NCBI GenBank assembly: GCA_025642075.2
Contig: JAODUO010001324.1
Location: 71,001 to 135,000 of the forward strand
DNA: 64,000 nucleotides
DNA from: Ridgeia piscesae
Taxonomy: Eukaryota; Annelida; Polychaeta; Sabellida; Siboglinidae
Reading direction: 5' to 3'
The translations under genes and the position numbers were made by a program. Under the pieces are notes generated by a model. It searched no databases, was not told the DNA's origin, and saw only the letters and a list, made by a program, of their open reading frames with translations. Below, piece after piece: positions 14,797 to 26,740 of this stretch. Every line of letters begins with the position of its first letter. Position 1 is the stretch's first letter.

Positions 14797-15180
14797 GAAT
14801 TGAAAAGTATTCTCAAATATCATTGAGAATACCACTGATGTATGATTTATTGTTGAACAGTATGTTCAAATACCATTGAGAGTATCATTGAGACCACATG
14901 TTATTACTGAATGATCCAGTGGTATTGAATTGTATTCCCAAATACTTTTGAGAATACCACTGAAGTCTGATTTATTGTTGAACAGTATGTTCAAATTCCA
15001 CTGAGAGTATTATTGAAACAGGTTTTTATCATTGAATGGTCCAATGCTTTTCTCAAATACCGCTGATAATACCACTGAAGTATGATTTATTGTTGAAATG
15101 TATATTCAAATACCACTGAGCGTACCATTGAGACAACATTTTATTATTGCATGATCTAATGGAATTGAATGATACTGAAT
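14797..15180 (+). repeat. Satellite with ~115-125-bp units and internal inverted repeats
   Basis: About three copies of a unit containing 'GAATACCACTGAAGTATGAT' and 'TTATTGTTGAACAGTATGTTC' words, with anchors at 14825, 14950 and 15065. The first unit carries a perfect inverted repeat, TATTCTCAA (14808-14816) and TTGAGAATA (14823-14831). Copies are diverged. It is followed by decamer-like GGTATTCAAT repeats (15178-15230) and GGAATTGAATT repeats (15285-15390). Confidence 0.8.
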
Positions 15181-15638
15181 GGTATTCTTTGGTATTCAAT
15201 GGTATTCAATTGTATTCAATTGTATAAATTGCTCTTTGTGTTAGGGAATGGGTTACCAACAACAGGGCTAGGGTCAATTAGAAAATTACTGGAATTGATC
15301 AATTCAATTCCACTTCAATTCCGTTATTAGAGCGGGAACTGGAATTGCAAGATTTGGAATTGAATTGGAATTGAATGAAAATGAATTGAGCATCTGATAT
15401 GTTTGTGATGATGCGAAAGATATTATACGAACTTATGGGAATTTTGTTATGCAGGGATTGGTGTGTAGTGAATAAAAAAGTTGGCCAATGAAGTTGCTAA
15501 TTAATCAGTGGATGAAACTGATGGTAATTCAGTTTAGCGTTTCCTACTGCCTTGTGTGAAATATATGCTGGCAGATGACTACTTTAAAGAACCACTGAAA
15601 TGTCCTAGATAACACACTTTCCCAGTATTCCATACTAA

Positions 15639-15644
<6 letters not shown>

Positions 15645-15674
<30 letters not shown>
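15645..15674. repeat. (AT)n microsatellite
   Basis: Short dinucleotide tract. Flanking 15400-16100 holds no recognised gene. Confidence 0.9.
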
Positions 15675-16119
15675 GGCCCTGATTATATATATGCATGCAA
15701 TGTGAATAACACGCGTGTTAGTAAAGCATAATCAAGTGGACTAATTCTAGATAGTTACAATGCGCTACGTTTCGTAGAAACATATACCAACTGACTTTTA
15801 TAGGATATGTAGAAGACTAACAAATCCCTAAACTTCACTTTGAGTAATAGGGTATCATAACGTGAAAGGTTGTGATAATGACATTGTGTATAGTACATAA
15901 TATGTGAAACATTTTGAAGATATGTTGTTATATGTCAATATGTGCTATGTTAGACTATGTTGAATGCATAAATTGATATAACAATGACATTGTAATATAT
16001 TATAATATACGAGAATCGAACATTCTTAATTGATACCTACATAAATTAAACTGATATTCTGCTGATACGACTTTAACAATATTAATGTTAAAATAACAAG
16101 TGCAATAGACAAAGGAGAA

Positions 16120-16690
16120 TACATAATGGGACGTTTTGTTTTAGATTTCGCCAAAGCATTTGAAACAGTGAACCATGACATCCTATTAAGAAAACTAAAC
16201 CTGTATGAAATAAGAGGAACAGTCCTCCAGTGGTTTCAAAGTTATTTATCTGGTAGAAACAAACAGTAAGGATCAGTGAAACCAATTATGTTCTTAAAAA
16301 TATAACTTGTGGAGTGCCACAAGAATTCATATTAGGAACTTTATATTTCCTGATATATATATATATCAACGATTTAAGTGTTGTGTCACAAACCACCTTT
16401 CCTATCATGTATGTAGATGGCACTAATATGTTTATCGAAGGGAAAGATTTGCAAAATATGGAACATGATATAAATATTAAAACATGCACAATGACATTCT
16501 AGTGTAAAATGCCGAATCAACAACAGTTATACAGATGGAATTCAAATAGACATTGTTAACCTTAACTAATTTCTGGGAATTATAACATATAATAAAATCA
16601 ATTGGAATGAACATATAAAGTATACATGTAAATGTAAAAAATAACTAAGAGTGTAGAAATTTTCTGAAAAATCAAGAACAAAGTGAGAAA
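16120..16690 (+). mobile_element. CR1-like LINE, RT palm remnant
   Basis: The frame at 16139 gives 'LDFAKAFETVNHDILL', 'KLNLYEIRGTVLQWFQSYL' (motif A and following). After a frameshift come 'CGVPQEF' and 'LGTLYFLIYI' (motif B), then 'FPIMYVDGTNMFIEGKDLQN' (about 16400-16460). The catalytic F-ADD is mutated to Y-VDG. Several frameshifts and stops follow. It belongs with the fragments at 17738-18490 and 35037-35420. Confidence 0.75.
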
Positions 16691-16778
16691 AAAAACTGTT
16701 TAACTTTTATCTTGGAGATTATATATCCGATTGTTTGCAATCATATTGGATCGTCTGTGTACGGTGTCATTACACACA

Positions 16779-16782
16779 CTCA

Positions 16783-16868
<86 letters not shown>
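16779..16868 (+). repeat. (AC)n microsatellite
   Basis: Near-pure AC run that passes through ACAAAC words into (TA)n at 16887-16940. Confidence 0.95.
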
Positions 16869-16871
<3 letters not shown>

Positions 16872-16883
16872 CACAAACACACA

Positions 16884-16886
<3 letters not shown>

Positions 16887-16940
<54 letters not shown>
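16887..16940. repeat. (TA)n microsatellite
   Basis: Pure TA tract directly downstream of the AC array. No inverted flanks are seen here. Confidence 0.95.
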
Positions 16941-16943
<3 letters not shown>

Positions 16944-17103
16944 GATATACTTTGCAAGGGTGTGGATTGCAAAAGTTAATCCCATCAATATGCGATTAGT
17001 AAGTGTTGTGGTGATATCATTGAAACCATGTTCCATGTTATTTATTATATTTTTGCCTCGAAGGAGCGACCATGTTGACACTAAGACAAGGCAGACCTTC
17101 CTC

Positions 17104-17104
<1 letters not shown>

Positions 17105-17163
<59 letters not shown>

Positions 17164-17296
17164 CTAGCCATCATTTTGTTAACGCATAACTTAAGTCACA
17201 AATATATATATTAAATAGGTATGGAGAAAGTATACCACTTTGCCTTACACATTTGATAAAATGTTGTACCACCGTGCAAACATAGTTTGGCTTGTA

Positions 17297-17357
<61 letters not shown>

Positions 17358-17489
17358 TGTATATTGTATGTGTGTGTATGTTGTATGACATTTTATCAAA
17401 TGTATAAGACAAAGTGGAATACTTTCTCCATACCTGTTTAATGTCTATATTTGTTACCTAAGTTATGCGTTAACGAAATGATGTACTAG

Positions 17490-17550
<61 letters not shown>
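17105..17550. repeat. (TA)n-centred inverted repeat flanked by further (TA)n
   Basis: The left arm (about 17161-17263) reads CTAGCCATCATTTTGTTAAC, GCATAACTTAAGTCACAAAT, then GGTATGGAGAAAGTATACCA and so on. The right arm (about 17386-17491) is its reverse complement with few mismatches, from TTTTATCAAATGTATAAGAC to CGTTAACGAAATGATGTACT. A (TA)n tract (about 17296-17353) is the centre, and two more (TA)n tracts bound the outside (17105-17160 and 17492-17550). The whole is a nested, symmetric hairpin of about 450 bp. Confidence 0.85.
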
Positions 17551-17553
<3 letters not shown>

Positions 17554-17734
17554 ATGGATAATAATATTCACATACAATATTCGTTTCAGCTGTTGAAACG
17601 GGTGAGGAGGAAATCATTATTAAAGTTGTATAAATGTCAGATTTAATAATTTCGCGTATTGTTAAATCGAGATATCCTGATTTCCTATGCCCTAATATAG
17701 TTATTAACTTATCTGTTGCTAAAGATGTTTTCTA

Positions 17735-18490
17735 GGTGATAAACATAGCACAGTATATTCCAATATGCAAGAGAGGTGACAATACAAGTGTAAGCAATTA
17801 CCGTCCAATATAAATGTTGCCAATATTCTCAAAAGTGCTTGAAAGAATACAGATTGACAACTTCTATGAATAAACCTAACATCTTATATGACTACCAATT
17901 TGGAGTTAGGTAAAAACATTCTGCAACATTGGCTCTTCTTCTTCTAGTTGATAAAAATACTACCGCGCTAGACAATTGTGATTGCATATTAGGAGGTATT
18001 TATCGACGGTTAATCACATAATATTACTTAATTAACTGTACATTTAAAAATATTTTTCTTATAGACGGCAGTATGTTTTCTTTGACCGGTGATACCAAAC
18101 TTCCAAACCATATCCTGTTGATTTTCATAAGGGTTATTTCCAATATATTTCAGCGATATTTTTGTCAATCTTCCTAATCCCTATCATGTTTGCAGATGAC
18201 ACGAATGTTTTGTCAGTGCAAAACTCTTAGCGAGCTGGAAACTATCATGCGTCAAGAAATCACAAAGCTATTCATTTTGTTAGACATCAACAAGCTACCT
18301 TTAAATATCAGTAAAACACATTTTATTATATTCAGTTATGTGATTAAGATAATCTCAAATTCAAATAACATATTAATTGAGAGCCAAACAAATACCCAAG
18401 TTGAAAGCACAACATTCTTAAGAACAATAATATATTCTAAATTGTCCTGGTCTCTTCACCCACAGCATATAACATGTAAAATTGCGAATT
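17735..18490 (+). mobile_element. CR1-like LINE, RT with internal deletion
   Basis: Reads 'IPICKRGDNTSVSNYRP' (about 17757-17810), 'LPIFSKVLERIQIDNFYE' and 'YDYQFGV' (to about 17905), then loses motifs A and B. It resumes at 'CLQMTRMFCQCKTLSELETI' (about 18185; the family has FADDTN.F at this place) through 'LDINKLPLNISKTHFIIF' and 'SKLSWSLHPQHI' (to about 18480). The deletion and frameshifts make it dead. The motif-C segment is readable in the +1 frame as 'MFADDTNVF', so the shift lies just after it. Confidence 0.75.
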
Positions 18491-18539
18491 GTCAATAAAG
18501 GTAGAACAATGCCCGTTAGATCATCTCCTGTTAGATTAC

Positions 18540-19095
18540 AGACATTGTGGCCCTAAGAATAAACTCTCGACTGGAAACGTTACAGAAAGATGCTCACCAA
18601 AAAAGTTCAGTCGCTGGAAGCGAAGGTGGTATTGTTGGAGTCCGAGACGGACAAACGAGAACAATGCATGCGTCGTCAGAACCTCCGGTTCTCCGCCATT
18701 GCCGAAGCAGCAAACGAAAGCACAACGAATTAGTGACTAATACAATACCTAAACTGGGACTGAATGACATAGGAACGAAAGATCTGGATAGAAGTCACAA
18801 CATTGGAAATAGAATTGACGAACACGGACGCCCGGGTAAACGGTCGATAATCGTATTGCCCTGGAGTGAGGCGGTGAGGGACGCCAAACACAAGGGTCAC
18901 AATCACAAACACCCAGACGATCGAATATACATCAGCAAAGACCTCACAGCGAAGAGAGCGGAACTTGCATACAACACAAAGAAGATCAGCGACTGCTGGA
19001 TTTAAACGGAAAGAATCATGACGAAAACAAACGAGGAATTGGTTAAAGAAATCCTCTCTGAAAATGACTTGGTTATGCACTAAACCGAACATTAT
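18540..19095 (+). mobile_element. LINE ORF1-like remnant (coiled coil plus RRM-like region)
   Basis: The first part reads 'KKVQSLEAKVVLLESETDKR' and 'EQCMRRQNLRFSAIAE', a coiled coil then the 'RR.NLR..G..E' motif typical of L1-type ORF1 proteins. The ORF at 18547-19005 then carries 'IGTKDLDRSHNIG', 'RSIIVLPWSEAVRD', 'RIYISKDLTAKRAEL'. These correspond to 'I.R.HR.G....R.IIV.F......R' and 'I.I.EDLT..R..L'. It is an RNA-binding chaperone in active elements. A frameshift divides coiled coil and core. The endonuclease at 19780 is probably part of the same element. Confidence 0.65.
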
Positions 19096-19779
19096 GCAAA
19101 TACATTAGTGGGCCTCTGAATTAATTACTGAACTAGTTACTATATATCATGGTACAACGGCGACTTCTTATTATTTCATAAATCGTAAGCAATTTGTTTT
19201 GTTCTATTTTGATGAACACATTCAATCAAATATATTATTATTGAGTTTTCTGACTATATTGTATAATTATATAATTGCTGACATGTGTTAGAATAATTAT
19301 CCTGATGTGTTTCTGCAATATATTATGTTTTTTGCTACATATTTTTAATCATGTAGTTTAAATTTTGCATTTAAATTTAAACTTTAACTGGATATCTGGT
19401 AGAAGAAATTCTCAGAACATTGGTGACTGCAACACAATCCTAATTACCTTCACTGTCATCACTGTCATTAGTCTTTTTTTATCTCACCCAATGGACATCT
19501 CATGGTGTTTTTGACTTTATGCCTAGTTGGCTTTTCTAGGTTTTTTGTTTTCAGACAACAATCCTTACGATATATGTCTCCAACTAATCTTTTGTTTATT
19601 ATACCTTTATGTTACGATGGTATCCAGCACTGGACGTATTAAGCTGATTATGCATTTGCATTTGCAAATGTTACATCATAATAATGATGAAAACCTTGAT
19701 AACGATAGTTAGCCAGTAATGAAACCTTCGTAGTACTATGACACCGACAATTATAAATCACTGATCAATACAAAAACAA

Positions 19780-20430
19780 ATAGATTTAGCATATTGAGCA
19801 CAAACTTTCAATCTATTAACGCTAAATTTAATTAAATGGAGGCTATTCAATTATGCTTTCAGTGTTATATATATAATATAATCATGAAAGCTGGTTAACT
19901 GAACAAGACGAATTATGTAACATTAAATTAGAAGACTATACTAGCATTTTGTTAGGCAAGACTAGTAATACACAATACGGCTTAATTAGGTATATTCATA
20001 CTTAGTATGAATATACCTAATTAAGCCAGCATACACATTATGACTATAAAGTACTGAATTCAATAAAAAAAATGAAAATTAGGAAGGGGAATATGTAGAA
20101 ATCACAGGGGACGGTCTTGTAAACCTTGAGATAGTTTGTAACATATACAGGCATCCACGAGTTCTAAATTGTGACTACAAACAATGTATTGATGAATTTG
20201 CGTCATTATTATCACAGATTGATTTTATAAAATCTGAAGTAATTATTGCAGGATATGTTAATATAAAGTAGCCTAAAATCAATGAAAAAAGATTATTGTA
20301 GTAAACGTTACGATACCTTAACATAATTTATTTTCTTCCCAAATATAACATTCCCAAACAGATTCACTTCCCGAAATGGCACTTTGATCGAGAACTTGTT
20401 TTGCAAAATTAGTAAAGTAATGCTATAATC
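19780..20430 (+). mobile_element. CR1-like LINE, APE endonuclease remnant
   Basis: Pieces in order: 'FSILSTNFQSINAKFN' (about 19785-19835), 'ESWLTEQDELCNIKLEDYTS' (about 19885-19945), then a 49-bp palindrome. After it come 'HYDYKVLNSI', 'LEIVCNIYRHPRVLNCDYKQ', 'FIKSEVIIAGYVNI' (about 20115-20268; the family has GDFN), and 'FPKITFPTRFTSRNGTLI'-like sequence to about 20400. The catalytic Asp of GDFN is replaced by Tyr. Frames shift several times. Confidence 0.75.
19979..20027. repeat. Perfect 49-bp palindrome inside the endonuclease remnant
   Basis: Two 24-bp arms (19979-20002 and 20004-20027) are exact reverse complements around a single T. The endonuclease reading is collinear up to the left arm and resumes just after the right arm, so the right arm looks like a local inverted duplication. 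Confidence 0.9.
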
Positions 20431-21055
20431 AACATGAGGTATCCTAATCAAGCAATTACCTTATCAAAAATCACACTTCATATTGTTATAAAGCTCCAGT
20501 CAAAACATTTCCTCCAAAATTAATCAAAATACACTTCCCTATGTGTATTTTGAAACAGCTATGTGGAACTTTGTCTGTGAAATAAACAACCCAAATATAA
20601 TGGATAAATTAGATCATAAACTTGTTCATGGTCCTAATAATAATTACGAAATAATGACTGATGTGCATGGAAACGCAAACTGTAGACACATGCCATACAA
20701 ATGTATCAAGTTTAAGAAACATAAACATAAACATTCTCAATGGATAACAAATCCCTAAAATACAGAGACAATCTGAGTCATCAACTGAAGTGTTTAAATC
20801 TAATTTATATCGAACATTTTTCTAAAAAGCCAAATTTAAAAACAACTTATAATAGTATCCTAAAAGAAGTATTAGAGCAGTCAATTATTAGTTTATGAAC
20901 AACTGTTTAAAACATACAAAAATAACGCAAGACAAACTTGGAAAACTATTAACGAAATGTTACGAAGATCAAACAAAAACATTACAACCTAAACAAGAAT
21001 GGGGATAATACAATAACTAATAATATCGAAATTGCAAAAGATCCAAATATATCTG
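20430..21055 (+). mobile_element. Decayed linker between endonuclease and RT of the CR1-like element
   Basis: Readable scraps such as 'LKQLCGTL', 'VFKSNLYRTFF' and 'LGKLLTKCYEDQTKTLQPKQ' are in the style of the lysine-rich connector that follows the endonuclease in CR1-type ORF2. No intact motif is present. The ORF at 20543-20758 lies here but matches nothing recognised. Confidence 0.4.
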
Positions 21056-21059
21056 GATA

Positions 21060-21490
21060 TGAAAACGGCCCAGAGAGCCACCCCCACACTTGTCACCTCA
21101 AAGCTGAAATACTTGATTTGACTACTCCACGGATGTCCCGCATTTCAGCCGGTAAGTTTTCAACGCGTGCATACTACTGTCGCCCGCATTGTTTGTCGTG
21201 TTCTTAGGCGGTCTCAAATCACACCTGTCCTTCGCGCACTGGACTGGCTGTCTGAGAAATTCCGTTTGCACTGACGGAGGACCATCCTACATCAAATACA
21301 TGCTAGTGCATCACAACCCGCGAAGAACACTTTATTCTTAAAGTAGGCTGTTGCTTGACGTGCCGTTTTCTAAGACGCAGCTGGGGGATAGAGTCTTCTT
21401 CCTCACACTGTGAAACACTATACTCGTTTCCACAATCTTAGCTACATTTTTATATATGTATTTCACACTTTGTAGATGACAGTTTATTTC
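21060..21490 (+). mobile_element. L2/CR1-like RT C-terminal (thumb) remnant
   Basis: Reads 'ARIVCRVLRRSQITPVLRAL' then 'DWL' (about 21180-21250), followed in other frames by 'RTILHQIHA', 'LDVPFS' and 'TQLGDRVFF' and a 'LWN.I'-like end (about 21355-21430). This is the conserved tail 'AR.I....R..HITP.L..LHWLP...R' through 'G.R.F......LWN.LP' of L2-like elements. It appears to be a different family from the CR1-like piece just upstream, so two elements are juxtaposed at about 21055. Confidence 0.65.
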
Positions 21491-21499
21491 AGAGATATT

Positions 21500-23380
21500 A
21501 TATTATTTAGTAATCTTAGACATTTAGTTTAAATATTGCCTAATTTTACAAAATACAACATGTTTAGGTTTTAGTATACATGAGTAATTGCAATGATTTT
21601 ATTCTTGTATATTACTAGTTGTGGCTTGTATTTATTATCGAACATCGAAGCCTTTGACTAATTTACCTGAAAAGGACACCATATAAATTTTCATATTACA
21701 ATTATTAACGTACCACTGATGAAATACAGATTATTACGCGATCGAGTGTTCGAAAGGATGCTAAGTTTAGAAAATACCAAATTGTAAACAGGAAGTTTAA
21801 AATAGTAATTAGCCCGAGGAAAACGCATATCATCATCCGTTGATTTTCCCAGATCAGCAATCAGTGCGCTCTTATCAGACTTCGGGGAAAAGTCAGCGTG
21901 AAGTATTGTATAGTTGGGAATGATACCATAGGCATAGTTGGGAATAATTCTGCAGTTGATTTATAGCCCATTTACGGCAGGTTTTGCTTTGATATGGTCA
22001 CAGACAATTATTTGTCTTTAGAAAGAACCGCTCTTTCCGGATTCAATGACCTGTCGATCTCCATGCTCTTTAATTAGAAGCAGCTACACTGCCACTATGA
22101 TGTAAGGTTTGTCCCTCTATCTTTCACAATGTTCAGAAGCTCTGCGATATTTTCAGTCAGCTGACCAGCCTTGCAACCTGATAATTCAGGAGGAACCGTT
22201 GCAGAATCGTTGTGATTCATTGGCTTATCACTCATCATCTCACTGAAATTGCTCGAGATAAGAGTTTCGTAGATTGTAAGCTGCCACTCAAATGTGATCG
22301 CCAATGTGTGTCTTATTTTACACAACTATGTCAAATGGGACATGCAACGCCCCTGGCGATTAGGTCATACAGAATTTTGTTTATACCAAAATGATTAAAT
22401 ATATGACAAATTAGATTGACCTACATAAAGTACACTCATGTTTAACTTAGATTAAATTGAATTAACAACTGACTTTCTACTAGACCTCTAAATAAAATAT
22501 TACCAAATTATTTGACCGTAGTCATCAACACATTTAGTGTTATTTATCAATCCGCAATCTACAGTATATACCAGTAAAATTAACTTTTTTAATAAACAAC
22601 TAAAACGTTCCTGTTCAAACAAGATTCCTTATTTCACAATTAATATTTGTTTTACTCCTATTTTAGTATTAGTTTTGAAATAAGAACTGTTGTTTGATTT
22701 TTTCTTCCAACTTGATGAACATTTATACGAATAGAAAGTTCGAGGTTTAGAGGTTGAACTGGTACAAATTCCGCAATGTAAAGCCCAACGCCTCGGTAAG
22801 TATATTTAGCAGCATTTCCCTGAACTATAATGCACTAATTATCCTTTATATAAGCAACTTTATGGTTTAAACACTTTAATAATACCAATAAATTAAGTTA
22901 CAACAAATAAGGCAATTTAGGTTTATGCAGTACTGTCTTTGCGTAAGCATATCAGCTTACGGTTTGCATTTTGCATTTCTGGCAGCATTTTAGCAACATT
23001 TTTGGGGTATATTGTATAAAGCCACAATGGTGACGGAATTAATTTCATGACACATCTCTTTCTCTACCATAAAAATAAGTGACATGTTTCACCTATTAAA
23101 GAACTTTCAAACGTTTCAAACACATGAAATTCATGCATTAAATCTGACTTATATTGTCATTGTATGTATGAAACATCGATTAATGGGCTTGCCATATGAT
23201 ATCGTGTATAGTGAGCGATAATTTGAAACATATCATATCCGCTGTTGAACTCGTCTCAAACTTATAACTAATGTCAAAGTTGGTCAAACAGGTCTCCATT
23301 TTACATCATGACGAAATCAACCATTTAAGATGTGGTGATAGATGGATCTAAATACAGTATTTCTTTATAGTTACGGAAAT
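21500..23380. other. No recognised genes
   Basis: AT-rich. ORFs at 22095-22325 (minus) and 22212-22394 (plus) overlap each other and show no known motif. Confidence 0.45.
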
Positions 23381-23388
23381 ACTATGTT

Positions 23389-23748
23389 TTAACTGACGCC
23401 ATCTTTAAACATGGCGGCAATTGTTATGTAGTTGAAGGTGACAAAGATAGGTTTGATATCGCTATCGACAAAGCTATCCAACAACTTAGCCAAAATTGCT
23501 CTAGGTGACGTAGTGTTTGAGATATGGTGACATTTGTATTGACGACCGCCATCTTTAAAAATGGCGGAAATAAATGTGGAGGAGCCAAGAAATTGTATAT
23601 TTGAAATCGAGGACGCCGAAAACATACATTCGCATACCACAATCATTGCAGTGCATGCCGTATATAGTAAGATACGGGGATATTTAATTTGGTAGCCATT
23701 TTGAAAAATGACCGTCGCCACGTTATGCACAGTTTCAGAGAATACCAC
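23389..23748. repeat. Degenerate repeat with CCATCTTTAAA-ATGGCG palindromes
   Basis: Three points carry near-palindromic words: CGCCATCTTTAAACATGGCG (about 23397-23418), CGCCATCTTTAAAAATGGCG (about 23548-23567) and GCCATTTTGAAAAATGACCG (about 23695). They are spaced roughly 150 bp apart with similar intervening text (GATATGGTGACA, GTATTGACGACC). A minus-strand ORF of 119 codons spans it, but its internal similarity suggests repeat, not protein. Confidence 0.5.
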
Positions 23749-24000
23749 ATTATAACATATTTACTACAGTGAATAATATATTATTGTAGTTTACTATGAT
23801 AATTATTACATTGTACTATGATTCATTACAGTAATTACCACATTTTACCGTTATTTACTATGACATATGTCGTATTGAACTATGGTTTACTATGGTGAAC
23901 ACATCATTTCGCTACAGTTTACTAGCGGATATGTAGTGCAATGAATACTATATGTTAACATGATTTACTATGGTGAACATAACGATACTTATTATTAATG
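23749..24000 (+). repeat. Degenerate TTTACTATGGT-word repeat
   Basis: The words TTTACTATGG, GTACTATGATT and GAACTATGGTTTACTATGGT recur about every 20-35 bp. The inverse words (AAACCATAGTA, CTATAGTAAA) are scattered at 120-260, suggesting a dispersed simple satellite in the opposite orientation there. Confidence 0.5.
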
Positions 24001-24114
24001 GTACTTATTATTAATGGTAGTAGTAGTATTAATAGCATTAGTATAATAACACCATTGCGACTACTATCACTACTACTACAACTACTTCTATAACCACTAC
24101 TCCTACCACTGCAA

Positions 24115-24864
24115 CTACCGCTACCGCTACCGCTACCGCTACCGCTACCGCTACCGCTACCGCTACCGCTACCGCTACCGCTACCGCTACCGCTACCGCT
24201 ACCGCTACCGCTACCGCTACCGCTACCGATACGATACCGATACCGATACCGCTACCGCTACCGCTACCGCTACCGCTACCGCTACCGCTACCGCTACCGC
24301 TACCGCTACCGCTACCGATAACGATAACGATAACGATAACGATAACGATAACGATAACGATAACGATAACGATACCGATACCGATACCGATACCGATACC
24401 GATACCGATACCGATACCGATACCGATACCGATACCGATACCGATACCGATACCGATACCGATACCGATAACGATGCCGATGCCGATGCGGATGCGGATG
24501 CCGATGCCGATGCGGATGCGGATGCGGATGCGGATGCGGATGCGGATGCGGATGCGGATGCGGATGCGGATGCGGATGCGGATGCGGATGCGGATGCGGA
24601 TGCGGATGCGGATGCGGATGCGGATGCGGATGCGGATGCGGATGCCGGATGCCGATGCCGATGCCGATGCCGATGCCGATGCCGATGCCGATGCCGATGC
24701 CGATGCCGATGCCGATGCCGCTGCCGCTGCCGCTGCCGCTGCCGCTGCCGCTGCCGCTGCCGCTGCCGCTGCCGCTGCCGCTGCCGCTGCCGCTGCCGCT
24801 GCCGCTGCCGCTGCCGCTGCCGCTGCCGCTGCCGCTGCCGCTGCCGCTGCCGCTGCCGCTGCCG
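24115..24864 (+). repeat. Hexanucleotide array with blocks one substitution apart
   Basis: Consecutive homogeneous blocks: CTACCG (24115-24228), ATACCG (24229-24251), CTACCG (24252-24317), ATAACG (24318-24371), ATACCG (24372-24467), ATGCCG then ATGCGG (24474 to about 24641), ATGCCG (about 24649-24720), CTGCCG (24721-24864). Nearly every boundary is a single-base change in the unit. The Met-Pro, Met-Arg, Asp-Ala and Ala ORFs across it are repeat artefacts. Confidence 0.97.
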
Positions 24865-24931
24865 CTGATACTACTGCTGCTGCTGCTACAACAACAACTA
24901 CTACTACTAATACTAATACTAATACTACTAT

Positions 24932-25017
<86 letters not shown>

Positions 25018-25166
25018 GCTACTGCTACTGCTACTGCTACTGCTACTGCTACTGCTACTGCTACTGCTACGCACTGCTACTGCTACTGCTACTGCTACTG
25101 CTACTGCTACTGCTACTGCTACTGCTACTGCTACTGCTACTGCTACTGCTACTGCTACAGCTACTG

Positions 25167-25204
<38 letters not shown>

Positions 25205-25341
25205 GCTGCCGCTGCCGCTAATCCTACTACTACTACTACTAGTAGTAGTAGTAGTAGTGGTAGTAGTAGTACTACTACTAATACTACAACTACAACTACT
25301 ACTATTACTACTCTACTACTACTACTATACTACTACTACTG

Positions 25342-25398
<57 letters not shown>

Positions 25399-25464
25399 TA
25401 TACTACTTTACTACTACTATTACTACTACTACTTTACTACTACTACTATTACTACTACTACTAT

Positions 25465-25521
<57 letters not shown>

Positions 25522-25688
25522 GCCGACGCTGCTGCTTATGATGATGATGAGATTACTGTTAAAACTACTATTGCTACTACTAATATTATTACTACTATTT
25601 ATTTCATCCGCAACAAGAACAACAACAATAACAATAACAACTACTACTACTACTACTACTACTACTATTACTACTACTACTACTACTG

Positions 25689-25769
<81 letters not shown>

Positions 25770-25791
25770 TAACTACTACTACTACTGCTAG

Positions 25792-25888
<97 letters not shown>

Positions 25889-25925
25889 GCTACTACTTCT
25901 AATACTACTGTTACTGCTTCTACTA
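24865..25925 (+). repeat. Trinucleotide and hexanucleotide array, CTA/CTG based
   Basis: It continues from the hexamer ladder as (CTA)n, (CTACTG)n (25015-25160), (CTG)n (25160-25200), a short CTGCCG return (25200-25218), then long (CTA)n with brief strand-switched (AGT)n at 25243-25268 and interruptions to about 25925. The poly-Tyr, Leu, Thr and Ser ORFs are repeat artefacts with no promoter or domain support. Confidence 0.97.
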
Positions 25926-26740
25926 CTAAAACGTATATTACTATTTTGCATTGCCACGTCTGTGTTTAGCAGAAGCGAATATCGATGCTGTGTTTTGTTT
26001 CATATAGAACACATGCTGTTTGGCACATTCAATTTCACATCGTAACTCACACTATGTTATGAGAGTGGATACACCAAAGGGTGGATAATTTTATTGATCA
26101 CCTGTGTATGCCTTTGAAATACGTCTTGATGTTGCATAGGGCTCACTGAATGAAATCGAAACAATTAATATTACTTTATTGTACTTTATATTAGCCCACA
26201 AAACATGTATATTGGATTGGTTTTGTACATACAACTAAGACAAATTGAGGGTTTTGAAAATAGGATTTCATGTGTATGTGGACGACAACTTCACCATTAT
26301 ACCTCTTACTATAGACAATAATTAGGTTCACTAAATGGCACGTCTAGGAGGAGATGTTAAATACCATAGACTTAAATTATTGAACGTTCGTTCACATTGT
26401 GGGTCGTGTTTTGACAATATATTACTTGTATCATAATATCTAGGTAGATATCTTATACTCCATATAATTCGTAATGACAATAATGCGATTAATGTTTGGC
26501 AACCTAATCATAGCTTAATTTATAAAACAAAATAGACAGATTAAATCTAAAGACGGTTACGCGAAATTCTTTTGGGAATTTTAGCAATAAATCATTCAGA
26601 ACTTTGTATACATATACTTTTGAGCCATAATCTTTATTCAAATGATTCTCAAATATATCATTATATACTCCTGAAGGTTTTTGTCATATGTTTCTTGAGA
26701 TTCTGGTAGCCCTCTTATGACCAACTAATTGTTTGTACAT
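25926..26740. other. No recognised genes
   Basis: AT-rich sequence with no ORF of note. Confidence 0.5.

Noticed and set aside
22095..22394. Overlapping ORFs on both strands
   Set aside because: Short, mutually overlapping, without motifs or splice signals.
24474..25969. Very long ORFs of Met-Pro/Met-Arg, Asp-Ala, Tyr, Leu, Thr and Ser (up to 355 codons)
   Set aside because: They lie wholly in hexamer and triplet arrays, are open in several frames at once, and have no domain, splice or promoter support.
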